Source: Eubacterium sp. (GTDB lineage: Bacteria > Bacillota > Clostridia > Peptostreptococcales > Anaerovoracaceae). Taken from it: a DNA stretch of 64,000 nt. This document shows, piece after piece, positions 16,117 through 26,668 of this stretch. The notes beneath the pieces were generated by a model. It was given only the letters and a program-made list of their open reading frames with translations. It was not told where the DNA came from and made no database searches. Each line of letters starts with the position of its first letter. Positions within the stretch are counted from its first letter, which is position 1. The position numbers were made by a program, and so were the translations under genes. The DNA lies in the NCBI GenBank assembly GCA_017533915.1, contig JAFWHX010000005.1, forward strand, positions 1 through 64,000, given 5' to 3'.

Positions 16117-16405
16117 TAAGAGACAGTGATCTTCAGGGTCAACACTGAAACTGCTTAGCGCCGCAGGGCGTTAAGGCATCAGGCCGGTATCCGCTGATGA
16201 AGCGGTGTGCCGGGCGAGGGATCCCGCAAAGCTGCGGGTCTTCGCAAAGAGCGTGTCCACTGCATGAGAATGCAGAGCGGACCTCCGCAAACAAAGGCAT
16301 GTTCGCAGATGGCAGCATCCGCTGCATGAAATGCTGTCAGGCCGCGAACCACTACACTGGAGCAAGTTCGCCGGAAGGGCGAACCAATACGAAAGAGAGG
16401 AACAA
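16117..16405 (+). ncRNA. Hairpin-rich spacer between rpsJ and rplC
   Basis: This 289-base stretch can form at least five hairpins in series: CTTAGCGCC/GGCGTTAAG near 16154-16176; TCCCGCA/TGCGGG(T) with loop AAGC near 16211-16228; CTGCAT/ATGCAG with loop GAGA near 16260-16275 inside GTCC/GGAC; GGCAGCAT/ATGCTGTC near 16311-16340; and TTCGCC/GGCGAA with a GGAAG loop just ahead of the rplC ribosome binding site (about 16368-16384). No T run follows, so it is not a plain terminator. A frame open upstream of rplC through part of this region lacks a ribosome binding site and is not family-like. A structured cis-RNA controlling L3 onward is an inference. Confidence 0.55.
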
Positions 16406-17044
16406 ATGAAACTGATTTTAGGAAAGAAGATCGGAATGACTCAGATCTTCGAGGAGACCGGAGAGGTCATCCCGGTAACGGTCATCCAGGCTGGTCCTGA
16501 AGTCGTGACACAGATCAAGACTGAAGAGACAGATGGCTACAATGCAGTCCAGGTTGGATATGAAGACCAGAAACCGCAGAGAGTCAACAAGCCAATGACA
16601 GGACACTTCGCAAAGAGCGGAGCGGATCCTAAGAAGTATCTGGCAGAATTCAGAAACGACGAGGGAGAAACATACGAACTCGGACAGGTGATCACAGTTG
16701 CAGACTTCGAGGAAGGCAAGAAGCTGGATATCACCGGAGTATCCAAGGGAAAAGGAACACAGGGCGCCATCAAGAGATGGGGACAGCACAGAGGCCCTAT
16801 GGGACACGGCACAAAGCATAAGAGACTGGCCGGTGCTCTTGCAGCAGCTACTTATCCATCAAGAGTATTCCCTGGAAACAAAGAAGCAGGACGCACAGGA
16901 CGTGATACAGTTACGATCCAGAACGTCAAGCTCGTGAAAGTCGACACAGACAGAAACCTGATGCTCGTTAAGGGCGCTGTTCCAGGAGGCAGAGGCGGCC
17001 TTCTGAAGATCAGATATGCCGTTAAGGGTCAGGAAGATAAATAG
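16406..17044 (+). CDS. rplC: 50S ribosomal protein L3
   Basis: L3 nucleates 23S rRNA folding near the peptidyl transferase centre. The ATG at 16406 after AGAGAGG gives a 212-residue protein that begins with MKLILGKKIGMTQIF as in the family; a longer upstream frame is not real. The conserved GHRGPMG-type loop appears as WGQHRGPMGHGT. Confidence 0.98.
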   Translation: MKLILGKKIGMTQIFEETGEVIPVTVIQAGPEVVTQIKTEETDGYNAVQVGYEDQKPQRVNKPMTGHFAKSGADPKKYLAEFRNDEGETYELGQVITVADFEEGKKLDITGVSKGKGTQGAIKRWGQHRGPMGHGTKHKRLAGALAAATYPSRVFPGNKEAGRTGRDTVTIQNVKLVKVDTDRNLMLVKGAVPGGRGGLLKIRYAVKGQEDK

Positions 17045-17068
17045 GACTGAGAAAGGAGGAACACGGAA

Positions 17069-17692
17069 ATGGCAACAGTAAAAGTCATCGACATGGAAGG
17101 TAAAGACTGCGGAACCATGGAACTCAACGATGAGCTCTTCGGTATCGAGCCTAATCAGAACGCCGTTCATGAAGTGGTCAAGAATTACCTGGCAGATCAG
17201 AGACAGGGTACTCAGTCCGCTAAGACAAGAGGAGAAGTAAGAGGCGGTGGCCGCAAGCCTTTCAGACAGAAGGGAACAGGCCGTCACAGACAGGGAAGCT
17301 CAACTGACCCGTCACAGATCGGCGGAGGCATCGTCTTCGCACCGAAGCCAAGAGATTACAGCTACTCGATCCCTAAGAAGGTCAGAAGGCTGGCTCTCAA
17401 GTCGGTGCTCTCAGCAAAGGTTCAGGACGGTGAGATGATCGTGCTCGACAAGCTCGAGATGGCTGCTCCTAAGACCAAGGAAATGGTCAAAGTTCTCGCG
17501 AACATCGGAGCTGCCAAGAAAGCTCTCATCGTAATGCCTGAGAAGGATGAGGTAGTCGTAAGAGCTGCACATAACATCCCGGGCGTGAGAACAACACTTG
17601 CCGCAAACATGAACGTCTATGAGATAGTAAACCACACAAGCTTCATCGTTACGAAGGAAGCTGTTGAGAAGATCGAGGAGGTGTACAGGTAA
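17069..17692 (+). CDS. rplD: 50S ribosomal protein L4
   Basis: L4 lines the peptide exit tunnel. The 207 residues include the tunnel loop with [19 protein letters not shown]. In Escherichia coli it also represses its own S10 operon. The stop codon overlaps the rplW start by one base, indicating coupling. Confidence 0.99.
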   Translation: MATVKVIDMEGKDCGTMELNDELFGIEPNQNAVHEVVKNYLADQRQGTQSAKTRGEVRGGGRKPFRQKGTGRHRQGSSTDPSQIGGGIVFAPKPRDYSYSIPKKVRRLALKSVLSAKVQDGEMIVLDKLEMAAPKTKEMVKVLANIGAAKKALIVMPEKDEVVVRAAHNIPGVRTTLAANMNVYEIVNHTSFIVTKEAVEKIEEVYR

Positions 17693-17979
17693 TGTCAGCA
17701 TACGATATCATCATTAAGCCTGTCATTACAGAGGGCAGCATGGATGCCACGCAGGAAAAGAAGTACACATTCAAGGTCGCTCCTGAGGCTAATAAGACTC
17801 AGATCAAGAAGGCCGTTGAAGAGATCTTCGGCGTGGACGTCAAGAAAGTAAACGTTATGAATTTTAACGGTAAACTGAAGAGAATGGGAAGAACACAGGG
17901 AAGGACCGCTGCCTACAAGAAAGCGATCGTCACTCTTACTGAGAACAGCAAAGAGATCGAGTTCTTCTCGAATCTGTAA
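17692..17979 (+). CDS. rplW: 50S ribosomal protein L23
   Basis: L23 forms part of the tunnel exit where trigger factor and SRP dock. The 95 residues carry the family pattern ([32 protein letters not shown]). Start overlaps the rplD stop (TAATG). Confidence 0.99.
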   Translation: MSAYDIIIKPVITEGSMDATQEKKYTFKVAPEANKTQIKKAVEEIFGVDVKKVNVMNFNGKLKRMGRTQGRTAAYKKAIVTLTENSKEIEFFSNL

Positions 17980-17996
17980 GATAGGAGGCTGGAATA

Positions 17997-18830
17997 ATGG
18001 GAATCAGAAAGTATAATCCGACTACTCCTGGCCTGAGAGGCATGACAGTCTCCACATTTGAAGAGATCACGGAGACAACTCCCGAGAAATCGCTGACGAC
18101 TCATCTGAAGAAGAACGCCGGCAGAAACACGAGAGGAAAGATCACCGTCAGACACAGAGGCGGCGGAGCTAAGGCAAGATACAGGATCATTGATTTCAAG
18201 AGAGACAAGGACGGCATCGCCGGAAACGTCACTACGATCGAGTATGATCCTAACAGAAGCGCAAACATCGCTTTGATCGTATACGCCGACGGCGAGAAGA
18301 GATACATCATCGCGCCGGACGGACTGAAGGTAGGAGATGTGATCTACTCTGGTCCGGATGCAGATATCCAGGCCGGAAATGCACTTCCGCTCGCAAACAT
18401 CCCTGTAGGTACTTTGATCCACAACATCGAGCTCAAGCCGGGCAAAGGCGCACAGCTCGCAAGGTCCGCAGGAAACGGAGCACAGCTGATGGCTAAGGAA
18501 GAGAAGTACGCACAGGTGAGACTTCCTTCCGGAGAAGTAAGAAAAGTGCTGCTCGTATGCAGAGCAACGGTCGGCGAAGTCGGAAATGTAGACCACTCCA
18601 ACATTTCGATCGGTAAAGCCGGAAGAAAACGTCACATGGGATGGAGACCTAAAGTCAGAGGTTCTGTAATGAACCCGAACGACCATCCACATGGAGGTGG
18701 AGAAGGTAAAGCTCCAGTAGGACGTAAGAGCCCGGTAACTCCTTGGGGTAAACCTGCTCTTGGTTACAAGACCAGAAAGAAGCACAAGGACAGCGATAAG
18801 TACATCGTAAAGAGAAGAAATGACAAGTAG
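17997..18830 (+). CDS. rplB: 50S ribosomal protein L2
   Basis: L2 is the large rRNA-binding protein needed for subunit joining and peptidyl transfer. The 277 residues include [17 protein letters not shown] and the near-catalytic [13 protein letters not shown] with the conserved histidine. AGGAGG lies just upstream. Confidence 0.99.
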   Translation: MGIRKYNPTTPGLRGMTVSTFEEITETTPEKSLTTHLKKNAGRNTRGKITVRHRGGGAKARYRIIDFKRDKDGIAGNVTTIEYDPNRSANIALIVYADGEKRYIIAPDGLKVGDVIYSGPDADIQAGNALPLANIPVGTLIHNIELKPGKGAQLARSAGNGAQLMAKEEKYAQVRLPSGEVRKVLLVCRATVGEVGNVDHSNISIGKAGRKRHMGWRPKVRGSVMNPNDHPHGGGEGKAPVGRKSPVTPWGKPALGYKTRKKHKDSDKYIVKRRNDK

Positions 18831-18841
18831 GAGGGGAAGTA

Positions 18842-19114
18842 ATGAGTAGATCTATTAAGAAAGGCCCTTTCGTCGAAGCTAAGCTCCTGGCACGCATCGA
18901 AGCCATGAACGCCGCTAACGAGAAGAAGGTCATCAGAACATGGTCAAGATCGTCCACGATATTCCCTCAGATGGTAGGTCATACGATCGCCGTTCATGAC
19001 GGAAGAAAACATGTTCCTGTATATGTAACAGAGGACATGGTAGGACATAAGCTCGGAGAATTCGCTCCGACGAGAACATTCAGAGGTCATGCCGCTGATA
19101 AGAAGTCTAAGTAA
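18842..19114 (+). CDS. rpsS: 30S ribosomal protein S19
   Basis: S19 binds in the head of the small subunit with S13. The 90 residues begin [12 protein letters not shown] and hold [19 protein letters not shown], as in the family. Confidence 0.99.
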   Translation: MSRSIKKGPFVEAKLLARIEAMNAANEKKVIRTWSRSSTIFPQMVGHTIAVHDGRKHVPVYVTEDMVGHKLGEFAPTRTFRGHAADKKSK

Positions 19115-19132
19115 CAGGAAAGGAGATAAATC

Positions 19133-19492
19133 ATGGAAGCAAAAGCAGTTGCAAAGTATGTCAGAATGTCTCCGATCAAATTAAAGCCTGTTACAGACCT
19201 TGTAAGAGGTAAGGATCTGAACGAAGCTCTGACGATCCTCAAGTTCACATCAGGAAAAGGTGCTGAGCTTGTGGAGAAAGTTGTTCAGTCAGCTGCTGCA
19301 AACGCAGAGAACAACTTCGATATGAACCGTGACGATCTGTACGTTGCGGAGATCAATGCCAACCAGGGACCGACGATGAAGAGATGGAGAGCCGGTGCCC
19401 AGGGAAGAGGCATGGGGATCCTTAAGAGATCAAGCCACATCAGTGTGGTCCTGAGAGAAAAAGAATCCAAAAAAGAGAAAACGGAAGCTTAA
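19133..19492 (+). CDS. rplV: 50S ribosomal protein L22
   Basis: L22 reaches into the exit tunnel with a beta hairpin. The 119 residues have the tunnel loop region (NQGPTMKRWRAGAQGRGMGI). AAGGAG precedes the start. Confidence 0.99.
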   Translation: MEAKAVAKYVRMSPIKLKPVTDLVRGKDLNEALTILKFTSGKGAELVEKVVQSAAANAENNFDMNRDDLYVAEINANQGPTMKRWRAGAQGRGMGILKRSSHISVVLREKESKKEKTEA

Positions 19493-19510
19493 CAGGAGGT
19501 TCAAGAAAGT

Positions 19511-20380
19511 ATGGGTCAGAAAGTTAGCCCGCATGGGCTGAGAGTAGGCGTCATCAAAGACTGGAATTCCAAGTGGTACGCCGGAAAAGAAAACTTCGCG
19601 AGCTTCCTTGCTGAGGATGACGCGATCAGAAAAACTATAAAGAAGGCATATTACGGTGCCGGCATCTCCAAGGTCGTTATCGAGAGACCGTCTGCTGAGA
19701 AGCTGAAGATCAGAGTTCTCACAGCAAGACCTGGAATGCTTATCGGAAGCAACGGCTCTGGCATCGATGAGATGACAGCAAAGGTCAGGAAGCTCACGAA
19801 GAAGAACGTGAACATCTCGATCGAGGAGCTCAGAAGAAGCGAGCTTGACGCTCAGGTATCAGCTGAGAGCATCGCAGACGCACTCGAGCACAGATCATCA
19901 TTCAGAAGAGCCATGAAGCAGGCGATCGGCCGTACGATGAAGGCCGGAGCAAAGGGCTGCAAGGTCCTGTGCTCAGGAAGACTCGGCGGAGCTGAGATCG
20001 CCAGATCAGAAAAGTACAGTGAAGGAAACGTTCCTCTGCACACATTAAGAGCCGACATCGATTACGGTTTCGCTGAGGCGAACACCACTTACGGCAAGAT
20101 CGGCATCAAAGTCTGGATCAACCACGGTGAGATCCTTGACAAGGGACTGCAGAGCCCGATCCGCGAAGAGAAACGTGGAAACAAAGGCAAGTTCAAGAAG
20201 GACGACAGAAGACGCGACGGAAGAAGACGTGAAGGCCGCGGCGACAGAAACGACCGTAACGGAAGAAACGGCGGACGTCCTGAGATCGCCAAGACTGCTT
20301 ACGCAAGAAAGAGAGTCGTAAGACAGGCTGTGGAAGTAGGTCCTGAGACAACACCGGAAACATCTGAGACTAACGAATAA
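19511..20380 (+). CDS. rpsC: 30S ribosomal protein S3 with basic C-terminal extension
   Basis: S3 helps form the mRNA entry channel and its helicase activity. Residues 1-215 match the family with the KH motif ([17 protein letters not shown]) and the end of the core at [14 protein letters not shown]. At 289 residues it is about 70 longer than usual. The tail is rich in Arg, Asp, Gly and Asn ([18 protein letters not shown]) and then Glu/Thr-rich at the end. Such tails are known in some Clostridia and look disordered and RNA-binding. Confidence 0.98.
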   Translation: MGQKVSPHGLRVGVIKDWNSKWYAGKENFASFLAEDDAIRKTIKKAYYGAGISKVVIERPSAEKLKIRVLTARPGMLIGSNGSGIDEMTAKVRKLTKKNVNISIEELRRSELDAQVSAESIADALEHRSSFRRAMKQAIGRTMKAGAKGCKVLCSGRLGGAEIARSEKYSEGNVPLHTLRADIDYGFAEANTTYGKIGIKVWINHGEILDKGLQSPIREEKRGNKGKFKKDDRRRDGRRREGRGDRNDRNGRNGGRPEIAKTAYARKRVVRQAVEVGPETTPETSETNE

Positions 20381-20418
20381 GATTTTGCTTATCGGATCAT
20401 GAAAGGAGGAACTTAGCC

Positions 20419-20853
20419 ATGTTGATGCCAAAGCGCGTTAAGCATAGAAGAGTTCACAGAGGAAGAATGAAAGGAATTGCCACAAAGGGCAATACCGTCA
20501 CATACGGTGATTTCGGCCTCGTAGCAACGACATGCGGATGGATCACCTCGAATCAGATCGAGGCTGCCCGTATCGCTATGACAAGATACACCAAGAGAGG
20601 CGGTAAGGTATACATCAAAATATTCCCTCACAAGTCAGTAACAAAGAAGCCTGCTGAAGTACGTATGGGTTCCGGAAAAGGTGCTCCAGAGTACTGGGTA
20701 GCAGTAGTAAAGCCGGGAAGAGTTATGTTCGAGATCGGCGGAGTTACTGAGGAACAGGCGAGAGAAGCAATAAGGCTTGCAAGCCACAAGCTCCCGGTCA
20801 AATCCGAGTTCGTGGTCAAGGGCCAGGAAAAAGTGAGAGGCGGTGAAGCGTAA
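20419..20853 (+). CDS. rplP: 50S ribosomal protein L16
   Basis: L16 organises the A-site finger region of 23S rRNA. The 144 residues start [19 protein letters not shown] and contain the family motif [20 protein letters not shown]. The stop shares one base with the rpmC start. Confidence 0.99.
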   Translation: MLMPKRVKHRRVHRGRMKGIATKGNTVTYGDFGLVATTCGWITSNQIEAARIAMTRYTKRGGKVYIKIFPHKSVTKKPAEVRMGSGKGAPEYWVAVVKPGRVMFEIGGVTEEQAREAIRLASHKLPVKSEFVVKGQEKVRGGEA

Positions 20854-21056
20854 TGGAATTGAATAAGATGAGAGAGATGACAGACGCTGAACTCGCAGCT
20901 GAGCTTGATAAAATGAAGAAAGAGCTGTTCAACCTGAGATTCCAGCATGTCACAGGACAGCTGGAGAACCCTCTCCAGATGAGAGAAGTAAGGAAGAACA
21001 TCGCAAGAGTTAAAACTATCATGAGAGAAAAAGAACTGGACAAGGCCCAGGCTTAA
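20853..21056 (+). CDS. rpmC: 50S ribosomal protein L29
   Basis: L29 lies near the tunnel exit with L23. The 67 residues show the coiled pair of helices (ELNKMREMTDAELAAELD... NLRFQHVTGQLENP). Start is coupled to rplP. Confidence 0.98.
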   Translation: MELNKMREMTDAELAAELDKMKKELFNLRFQHVTGQLENPLQMREVRKNIARVKTIMREKELDKAQA

Positions 21057-21072
21057 GAAAGGAGGATGAATC

Positions 21073-21333
21073 ATGGCAGACGAAAGAAACAGAAGAAAAG
21101 TCAAGGTCGGCACAGTTGTGAGCGACAAGATGGATAAAACTGTAGTCGTAGCTATTGAAGACTTTGTAAGACATCCTCTTTATGGCAAAGCTGTCAAGAG
21201 GACCAAGAAGGTCAAGGCTCATGACGAGAATAATGAATGCAGGATCGGCGATCGCATCCGTATCATGGAAACAAGACCTATCTCCAAGCAGAAGAGATGG
21301 AGACTTGTCGAGATCGTTGAGAAAGCTAAATAA
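21073..21333 (+). CDS. rpsQ: 30S ribosomal protein S17
   Basis: S17 is an OB-fold protein that binds 16S rRNA in the body. The 86 residues contain [17 protein letters not shown] and the [13 protein letters not shown] motif. GGAGG precedes the start. Confidence 0.99.
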   Translation: MADERNRRKVKVGTVVSDKMDKTVVVAIEDFVRHPLYGKAVKRTKKVKAHDENNECRIGDRIRIMETRPISKQKRWRLVEIVEKAK

Positions 21334-21347
21334 AGGAGGCGCCGGAA

Positions 21348-21722
21348 ATGATACAGACAGAATCAAGACTGAGAGTCGCTGACAATTCGGGCGCCAAGGA
21401 ACTCCTTTGCATCCGTATCCTGGGCGGAACGAGCCGCAAGTACGCTAACATCGGCGACGTCATCGTATGCGCAGTCAAAGACGCTACACCTGGTGGAGTC
21501 GTAAAGAAGAGCGACGTGGTAAAGGCTGTAATAGTCCGCACCAAGACAGGAGTCAGAAGAGCAGACGGAAGCTATGTCAAGTTTGACCAGAACGCAGCCG
21601 TCATCATCAAGGACAGAGAAGACAAGACACCGGTAGGTACTCGTATCTTCGGGCCTGTCGCAAGAGAGCTGAGAGACGCCGGATTCATGAAGATCGTCTC
21701 CCTCGCTCCGGAAGTACTTTAG
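21348..21722 (+). CDS. rplN: 50S ribosomal protein L14
   Basis: L14 contacts the small subunit at an intersubunit bridge. The 124 residues carry the start [26 protein letters not shown] and a typical C terminus ending IVSLAPEVL. Confidence 0.99.
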   Translation: MIQTESRLRVADNSGAKELLCIRILGGTSRKYANIGDVIVCAVKDATPGGVVKKSDVVKAVIVRTKTGVRRADGSYVKFDQNAAVIIKDREDKTPVGTRIFGPVARELRDAGFMKIVSLAPEVL

Positions 21723-21734
21723 GAGGTGTAAACG

Positions 21735-22040
21735 ATGAAGATCAAAAAAGATGATATGGTAGTCGTTATCGCCGGTAAAGACAAGGGAACGACAGGAAAA
21801 GTCCTCAAGGCTATGCCTAAAGAGAACAGAGTCATCGTGGAAGGTGTGAACGTTCAGACAAAGCACCAGAAGCAGACAAGAACAGAAAAGGCCGAGATCA
21901 GGCACATCGAAGGACCTATCAACGCATCGAACGTTGCTCTCTACGACGAGAAGTCCAAAGAGATCATCAAGATCGGATATGAGACCAGAGATGGCAAGAA
22001 GGTCAGAATCAACCGTAAAACCGGAAACGTTATCGATTAG
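21735..22040 (+). CDS. rplX: 50S ribosomal protein L24
   Basis: L24 is an early assembly protein. Its KOW motif ([18 protein letters not shown]) lies at the N terminus of 101 residues. Confidence 0.99.
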   Translation: MKIKKDDMVVVIAGKDKGTTGKVLKAMPKENRVIVEGVNVQTKHQKQTRTEKAEIRHIEGPINASNVALYDEKSKEIIKIGYETRDGKKVRINRKTGNVID

Positions 22041-22057
22041 GAAAGGAGGAGAAAGAG

Positions 22058-22600
22058 TTGACAGCAAGATTGAAAGATACTTATAAAAATGAAGTATTCA
22101 AAGCTCTGCAGGAAAAGTTCCAGTACAAGAACGTAATGGAAGTTCCAAAGCTCGAGAAAGTCACGATCAACATGGGACTCGGCGAAGCCAAGGAAAATCC
22201 TAAGATCCTGGAGTCAGCTGTAAAGGAGATCGGACAGATCACCGGTCAGAGACCTGTCATCACAAAGGCCAAGAAGTCCATCGCGAACTTCAAGGTAAGA
22301 GCAGGAATGCCGGTCGGCGCCAAGGTCACACTCCGCGGCGACAACATGTACGTCTTCGTAGACAAGTTATTCAACATTTCTCTTCCTCGTGTAAGAGACT
22401 TCAAGGGCGTCAGCAAAAACTCATTCGACGGCCGCGGAAATTATTCCATGGGCATCAAAGAGCAGCTGATCTTCCCTGAGATCAACTACGATGAAGTCGA
22501 TACGATCAAGGGAATGAACATTGTATTCACCACAACGGCAAAGACTGATGAGGAAGCAGCAGAGCTTCTGAAGCTCCTCGGAATGCCGTTCGAGAAGTAG
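22058..22600 (+). CDS. rplE: 50S ribosomal protein L5
   Basis: L5 binds 5S rRNA and contacts the P-site tRNA. The 180 residues start at TTG 22058, ten bases after AAAGGAGG; no ATG is available. Family motifs include [12 protein letters not shown] and [18 protein letters not shown]. Confidence 0.98.
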   Translation: MTARLKDTYKNEVFKALQEKFQYKNVMEVPKLEKVTINMGLGEAKENPKILESAVKEIGQITGQRPVITKAKKSIANFKVRAGMPVGAKVTLRGDNMYVFVDKLFNISLPRVRDFKGVSKNSFDGRGNYSMGIKEQLIFPEINYDEVDTIKGMNIVFTTTAKTDEEAAELLKLLGMPFEK

Positions 22601-22613
22601 AGGAGGTCGGACT

Positions 22614-22799
22614 ATGGCAAAGAAATCTCTCAAGATCAAACAGCAGAGAACGCCGAAGTATTCCACGAGAGCATACACAAGATGCAGCATCTGCGGAAGA
22701 CCTCATTCTGTGCTCAAGAAGTATGGGATCTGCAGGATCTGCTTCAGAGAGCTTGCTTACAAGGGTGAGATTCCAGGAGTCAAAAAGGCTAGCTGGTAG
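22614..22799 (+). CDS. rpsZ: 30S ribosomal protein S14, zinc type
   Basis: This is the short 61-residue S14 with a zinc ribbon of spacing C-x2-C-x12-C-x2-C (CSIC...CRIC), the C+ form used when zinc is available. No zinc-free paralogue is seen in the window. Confidence 0.98.
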   Translation: MAKKSLKIKQQRTPKYSTRAYTRCSICGRPHSVLKKYGICRICFRELAYKGEIPGVKKASW

Positions 22800-22862
22800 A
22801 AACGTTTACTTATGCAGGCGGCGAGCATGCTCGCCGAACCACACGAGAAGGGAGTTTGTAAA

Positions 22863-23261
22863 ATGACAATGACAGATCCGATTGCGGATATGCTGACAAG
22901 AATCAGGAATGCTAATTCTGTAGGTCATGAGTCAGTCGACGTCCCTGCATCCAAGATGAAGAAGGCTATCGTACAGATCCTTCTGGATGAAGGCTACATC
23001 GCAGGTTATGACCTCGTTGAAGAGGGCGTTCAGGGCACCATCAAGATCACACTTAAGTATGGCGCCAACAAAGAAAGAGTTATCAGTGGGATCAAGAAGA
23101 TCTCAAAGCCGGGCCTGAAGGTCTATGCCAAGGCTGACGAGGTTCCAAGAGTTCTGGATGGACTCGGGATCGCGATCGTCTCCACATCAAAGGGGATCGT
23201 CAGCGACAAGAAGGCAAGAGAGCTTGGAGTCGGCGGTGAAGTTATCTGTTTCGTTTGGTAG
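22863..23261 (+). CDS. rpsH: 30S ribosomal protein S8
   Basis: S8 binds helix 21 of 16S rRNA and in E. coli represses the spc operon. The ATG at 22863, after GAAGGGAG, gives the usual 132 residues starting with [16 protein letters not shown]; the longer upstream frame is rejected. The 63-base gap before it contains GGCGAGC and GCTCGCC, which form a 7-bp hairpin near 22819-22836. Confidence 0.98.
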   Translation: MTMTDPIADMLTRIRNANSVGHESVDVPASKMKKAIVQILLDEGYIAGYDLVEEGVQGTIKITLKYGANKERVISGIKKISKPGLKVYAKADEVPRVLDGLGIAIVSTSKGIVSDKKARELGVGGEVICFVW

Positions 23262-23273
23262 GAGGTATAAGGT

Positions 23274-23819
23274 ATGTCAAGAATAGGCAGAAAACCGGTT
23301 GAACTTCCTGCCGGAGTAGAAATCAAGGTCGATGGTCAGATGATCACCGTTAAAGGACCTAAGGGAGAGCTTACACAGGAGATCGGCGAGCAGATCACAG
23401 CAAAAGTAGAAGGAACTGAACTGATCTTCACAAGACCTTCAGATACTAAGGAAGATAAATCACAGCACGGACTTGCAAGAGCTCTGGTGAACAACATGGT
23501 CACAGGAGTAACGACGGGCTGGCAGAAGACACTGAAGATCGTCGGTGTCGGATACAGAGCTGAGAAGCAGGGAAAGAAACTCGTGCTCAGCCTCGGATAT
23601 TCACATCCAGTAGAGATGGAAGATCCTGAGGGCATCGAGACAGAAGTCCCAGATCCAAACACGATCATTATTAAAGGTATAGATAAAGCACTGGTCGGCA
23701 ACTATGCGGCAGTGATCAGAGACTGGAGAAAGCCTGAGCCATATAAGGGCAAGGGTATCAGATACATCGATGAGCACGTACGCAGCAAGGAAGGTAAAGC
23801 CGGCGTAGCCAAGGCATAG
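23274..23819 (+). CDS. rplF: 50S ribosomal protein L6
   Basis: L6 lies near the factor-binding site. The 181 residues hold the two repeated folds and the C-terminal motif [15 protein letters not shown]. Confidence 0.99.
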   Translation: MSRIGRKPVELPAGVEIKVDGQMITVKGPKGELTQEIGEQITAKVEGTELIFTRPSDTKEDKSQHGLARALVNNMVTGVTTGWQKTLKIVGVGYRAEKQGKKLVLSLGYSHPVEMEDPEGIETEVPDPNTIIIKGIDKALVGNYAAVIRDWRKPEPYKGKGIRYIDEHVRSKEGKAGVAKA

Positions 23820-23835
23820 AAAGGAGTGAAGAGAC

Positions 23836-24201
23836 ATGGCAATTAAGACTAAAGAACAGAAGCGTGCCAAGAGACACGCCAGAGTCAGAAAAAATCTCTT
23901 CGGAACTCCTGAGAGACCAAGGCTCTGTGTTTACAGATCAAACAAGAACATCTCATGCCAGATCATCGACGATGTGAACGGCGTTACACTTGCAGCCGCC
24001 TCATCTCTTGAGAAAGAGCTGAAGGAAGCCATCGGATACGGCGGAAACAAAGAAGCCGCAAAGAAGGTCGGTGAGGCGATCGCTAAGAAGGCAGCAGCAA
24101 AAGGCATCAGCGAAGTATGCTTTGACCGTGGCGGATACATCTATCACGGAAGAGTCAAGGAACTCGCTGAAGGCGCTCGCGAGGGCGGACTTACATTCTA
24201 A
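23836..24201 (+). CDS. rplR: 50S ribosomal protein L18
   Basis: L18 binds 5S rRNA with L5. The 121 residues include [18 protein letters not shown] and end with [10 protein letters not shown]. Confidence 0.99.
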   Translation: MAIKTKEQKRAKRHARVRKNLFGTPERPRLCVYRSNKNISCQIIDDVNGVTLAAASSLEKELKEAIGYGGNKEAAKKVGEAIAKKAAAKGISEVCFDRGGYIYHGRVKELAEGAREGGLTF

Positions 24202-24214
24202 CGGGAGGTAGAAA

Positions 24215-24724
24215 ATGCGTAGAGATAATGATGCAGAAGCTTCCAAGCCGGAAATGACCGAGACTATCGTGAGCATCAGACGTGTTGCCAAGACTGTAAA
24301 AGGCGGACGTAACATGAGGTTCAGCGTTACCATCGTGGTCGGAGACCACAACGGTAAAGTAGGTGTCGGGCTCGGAAAGGCTCAGGAGATCCCTGAAGCC
24401 GTCAGAAAAGCTACGGAAGACGCAAAGAAAAATGTTGTAGATGTTCCAATGGTAGGAACAACTATTCCACACAAAATCATCGGTGTGCACGGCGCAGGCA
24501 GAGTACTCATCATGCCGGCTGCAGAAGGTACTGGAGTAATCGCAGGATCAGCTGCACGTACAGTACTTGAATCAGCAGGGATCAAAGACGTAAGAGCTAA
24601 ATCCACTGGTTCCAACAATATCGGCAACCTTGCATACGCCACACTTGAAGGACTCAAGGGTCTTGTTACGGTTGAGCAGGTAGCTAAGCTCAGAGGCAAA
24701 ACTCCTGAGGAGATCCTTGGTTAG
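24215..24724 (+). CDS. rpsE: 30S ribosomal protein S5
   Basis: S5 takes part in decoding accuracy. The 169 residues contain the conserved [18 protein letters not shown] loop where spectinomycin-resistance changes fall in other species, and the [20 protein letters not shown] end. Confidence 0.99.
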   Translation: MRRDNDAEASKPEMTETIVSIRRVAKTVKGGRNMRFSVTIVVGDHNGKVGVGLGKAQEIPEAVRKATEDAKKNVVDVPMVGTTIPHKIIGVHGAGRVLIMPAAEGTGVIAGSAARTVLESAGIKDVRAKSTGSNNIGNLAYATLEGLKGLVTVEQVAKLRGKTPEEILG

Positions 24725-24735
24725 GAGGTACGAAA

Positions 24736-24918
24736 ATGGCTGATAAGAAGATCAAGATCACACTTACCAAGAGCCCGATCGGAGCTACTCCTAAGCAGAA
24801 GAAGGTCGTAGAGGCACTTGGTCTCAAGAAGATGCACCACACCGTGGAGCTGATCGACAACGCCGCGACGCGCGGAGCAGTTGAGAAGGTCAGGCATCTT
24901 GTGACAGTAGAAGAATAG
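24736..24918 (+). CDS. rpmD: 50S ribosomal protein L30
   Basis: The 60 residues match L30 ([26 protein letters not shown]). It is encoded 11 bases behind rpsE with a GGAGG site. Confidence 0.98.
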   Translation: MADKKIKITLTKSPIGATPKQKKVVEALGLKKMHHTVELIDNAATRGAVEKVRHLVTVEE

Positions 24919-24931
24919 GGGGTGCATCAAA

Positions 24932-25372
24932 ATGAAAATAGAAGAATTAAGAGCACCTGAAGGATCGACGAGAGCCCGCAAGAGAAGAGGCCGTGGAAAC
25001 GCGACCGGACAGGGCAAGACAGGCGGAAGAGGAATGAACGGTCAGAAGCAGAGATCTGGCGGAAAGATCAGACTCGGCTTTGAAGGCGGACAGATGCCTC
25101 TTTACAGACGTCTTCCTAAGAGAGGGTTCACGAACATCTGGGGTACTACATATGCGATCATCAATGTAGGTGATCTCGCGGGATTCGAGAGCGGAGCAGA
25201 AGTAACGCCGGAAGTACTGAAGGATATGGGCATCCTCAAGAGACTTGAGGACGGCGTGAAAGTACTCGGCGAAGGAGAGCTCACAAACAGCATTACCGTG
25301 AAAGCCAGCAAATTCAGCGAGGCTGCGAAAGCAAAAATCGAGGCCGCAGGAGGAAAGGCTGAGGTGATCTAA
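24932..25372 (+). CDS. rplO: 50S ribosomal protein L15
   Basis: L15 is a late assembly protein. The 146 residues have the Arg/Gly-rich N terminus ([20 protein letters not shown]) and the [15 protein letters not shown] motif. Its stop abuts the secY start with no gap. Confidence 0.99.
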   Translation: MKIEELRAPEGSTRARKRRGRGNATGQGKTGGRGMNGQKQRSGGKIRLGFEGGQMPLYRRLPKRGFTNIWGTTYAIINVGDLAGFESGAEVTPEVLKDMGILKRLEDGVKVLGEGELTNSITVKASKFSEAAKAKIEAAGGKAEVI

Positions 25373-26656
25373 ATGGAAATGTTAAAGACCGTAAAAGAAG
25401 CCTGGGGAGTTAAAGAGCTGAGACAGAAGATGATCTTCACACTGCTCATGCTCGTAGTATTCAGGATCGGCTCCAACATCCCTGTTCCGGGAATGAACAG
25501 AGAAGTCCTGGCACAGGTGTTCGAAGGCGACAATATGGGCCTTTTCGAGCTCTTTAACCTGTTCTCCGGCGGATCATTCGCGAACTTTACGATTTTCGCG
25601 CTGTCGATCACACCGTACATCACGGCTTCGATCATAATCCAGCTCCTTACAGTCGCGTTCCCTTACTTCGAGAAACTTGCGAAGGAAGGAATGGAAGGCC
25701 GTAAGAAGATGGCCCAGATCACGAGATACTTCACAGCTGTGCTGGCAATAATACAGGCACTCGGACTTACGTTCGGACTGTTCCAGCAGGCTGTAGTCGA
25801 CAAGACAGCATTCAATTACATCGTGATCACGCTGATACTTACTGCGGGTACCTGCTTCCTGATGTTCATAGGTGAGCAGATCGACCAGAACGGTATTGGA
25901 AACGGAATCTCGCTCATCATCTTCGGCGGTATCATCGCCAGGATGCCGAGTGAGCTGGCAAGCATCTGGACAAGATACACAAGCGGAACACTGTCGATCG
26001 TGACACTGCTTCTCCTGGTGGTCTTCGGTATCGCTGTCATCATGGGAGTCATCATGATCCAGCAGGGAACCAGAAAGATCCCTGTCCAGTATGCAAAGAG
26101 AGTTGTTGGCAGGAAGATGTATGGCGGACAGTCCACACATATTCCTCTGAAAGTGAACCAGGCAGGAGTTATTCCTATCATCTTCTCACTTTCACTGCTG
26201 CAGTTCCCGCTGACGATAATGTACTTCTTCCCTGACACGCCATTCTACAAGTTCTGTGAGAAATGGCTGTCACCTGCGGGAAGCCCGGGCGTATGGGTAT
26301 ATGCGGTACTGAACGTACTGCTCATCATATTCTTCAATTACTTCTACACAGCGATCACATTTAACCCTGTAGAAGTAGCGAATAACATGAAGGCGAACGG
26401 CGGATTCATCCCTGGCATCAGACCGGGCAAAGCGACTGTGGAATACCTGACAAGAGTAATGTCAAGGCTTTCAATAGTCGGAGCTCTGTTCCTGGCTGTC
26501 ATCGCGACACTGCCGACGATCATTTCGCAGTACACAGGACTTCAGCTCAGCTTCGGAGGCACATCGCTTCTGATCGCTGTAGGAGTCGCGCTCGACGTAT
26601 ACAGAGCAATTGAGAATCAGATGCTCATGAGAAACTATCAGGGCTTCCTGAAATAA
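25373..26656 (+). CDS. secY: Preprotein translocase subunit SecY
   Basis: SecY is the protein-conducting channel of the cytoplasmic membrane. The 427 residues form ten membrane segments, with the family stretches IGSNIPVPGMN near the plug and the cytosolic loop GIRPGKATVEYL. The start directly follows the rplO stop, so the gene is likely translated by coupling. Confidence 0.99.
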   Translation: MEMLKTVKEAWGVKELRQKMIFTLLMLVVFRIGSNIPVPGMNREVLAQVFEGDNMGLFELFNLFSGGSFANFTIFALSITPYITASIIIQLLTVAFPYFEKLAKEGMEGRKKMAQITRYFTAVLAIIQALGLTFGLFQQAVVDKTAFNYIVITLILTAGTCFLMFIGEQIDQNGIGNGISLIIFGGIIARMPSELASIWTRYTSGTLSIVTLLLLVVFGIAVIMGVIMIQQGTRKIPVQYAKRVVGRKMYGGQSTHIPLKVNQAGVIPIIFSLSLLQFPLTIMYFFPDTPFYKFCEKWLSPAGSPGVWVYAVLNVLLIIFFNYFYTAITFNPVEVANNMKANGGFIPGIRPGKATVEYLTRVMSRLSIVGALFLAVIATLPTIISQYTGLQLSFGGTSLLIAVGVALDVYRAIENQMLMRNYQGFLK

Positions 26657-26668
26657 TAGGAGGATGAA

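Noticed and set aside
16331-16405. A 25-residue N-terminal extension of L3
   Set aside because: It runs through the hairpin-rich spacer, does not match the family and lacks a ribosome binding site; MKLILGKKIGMTQ at 16406 is the family start.
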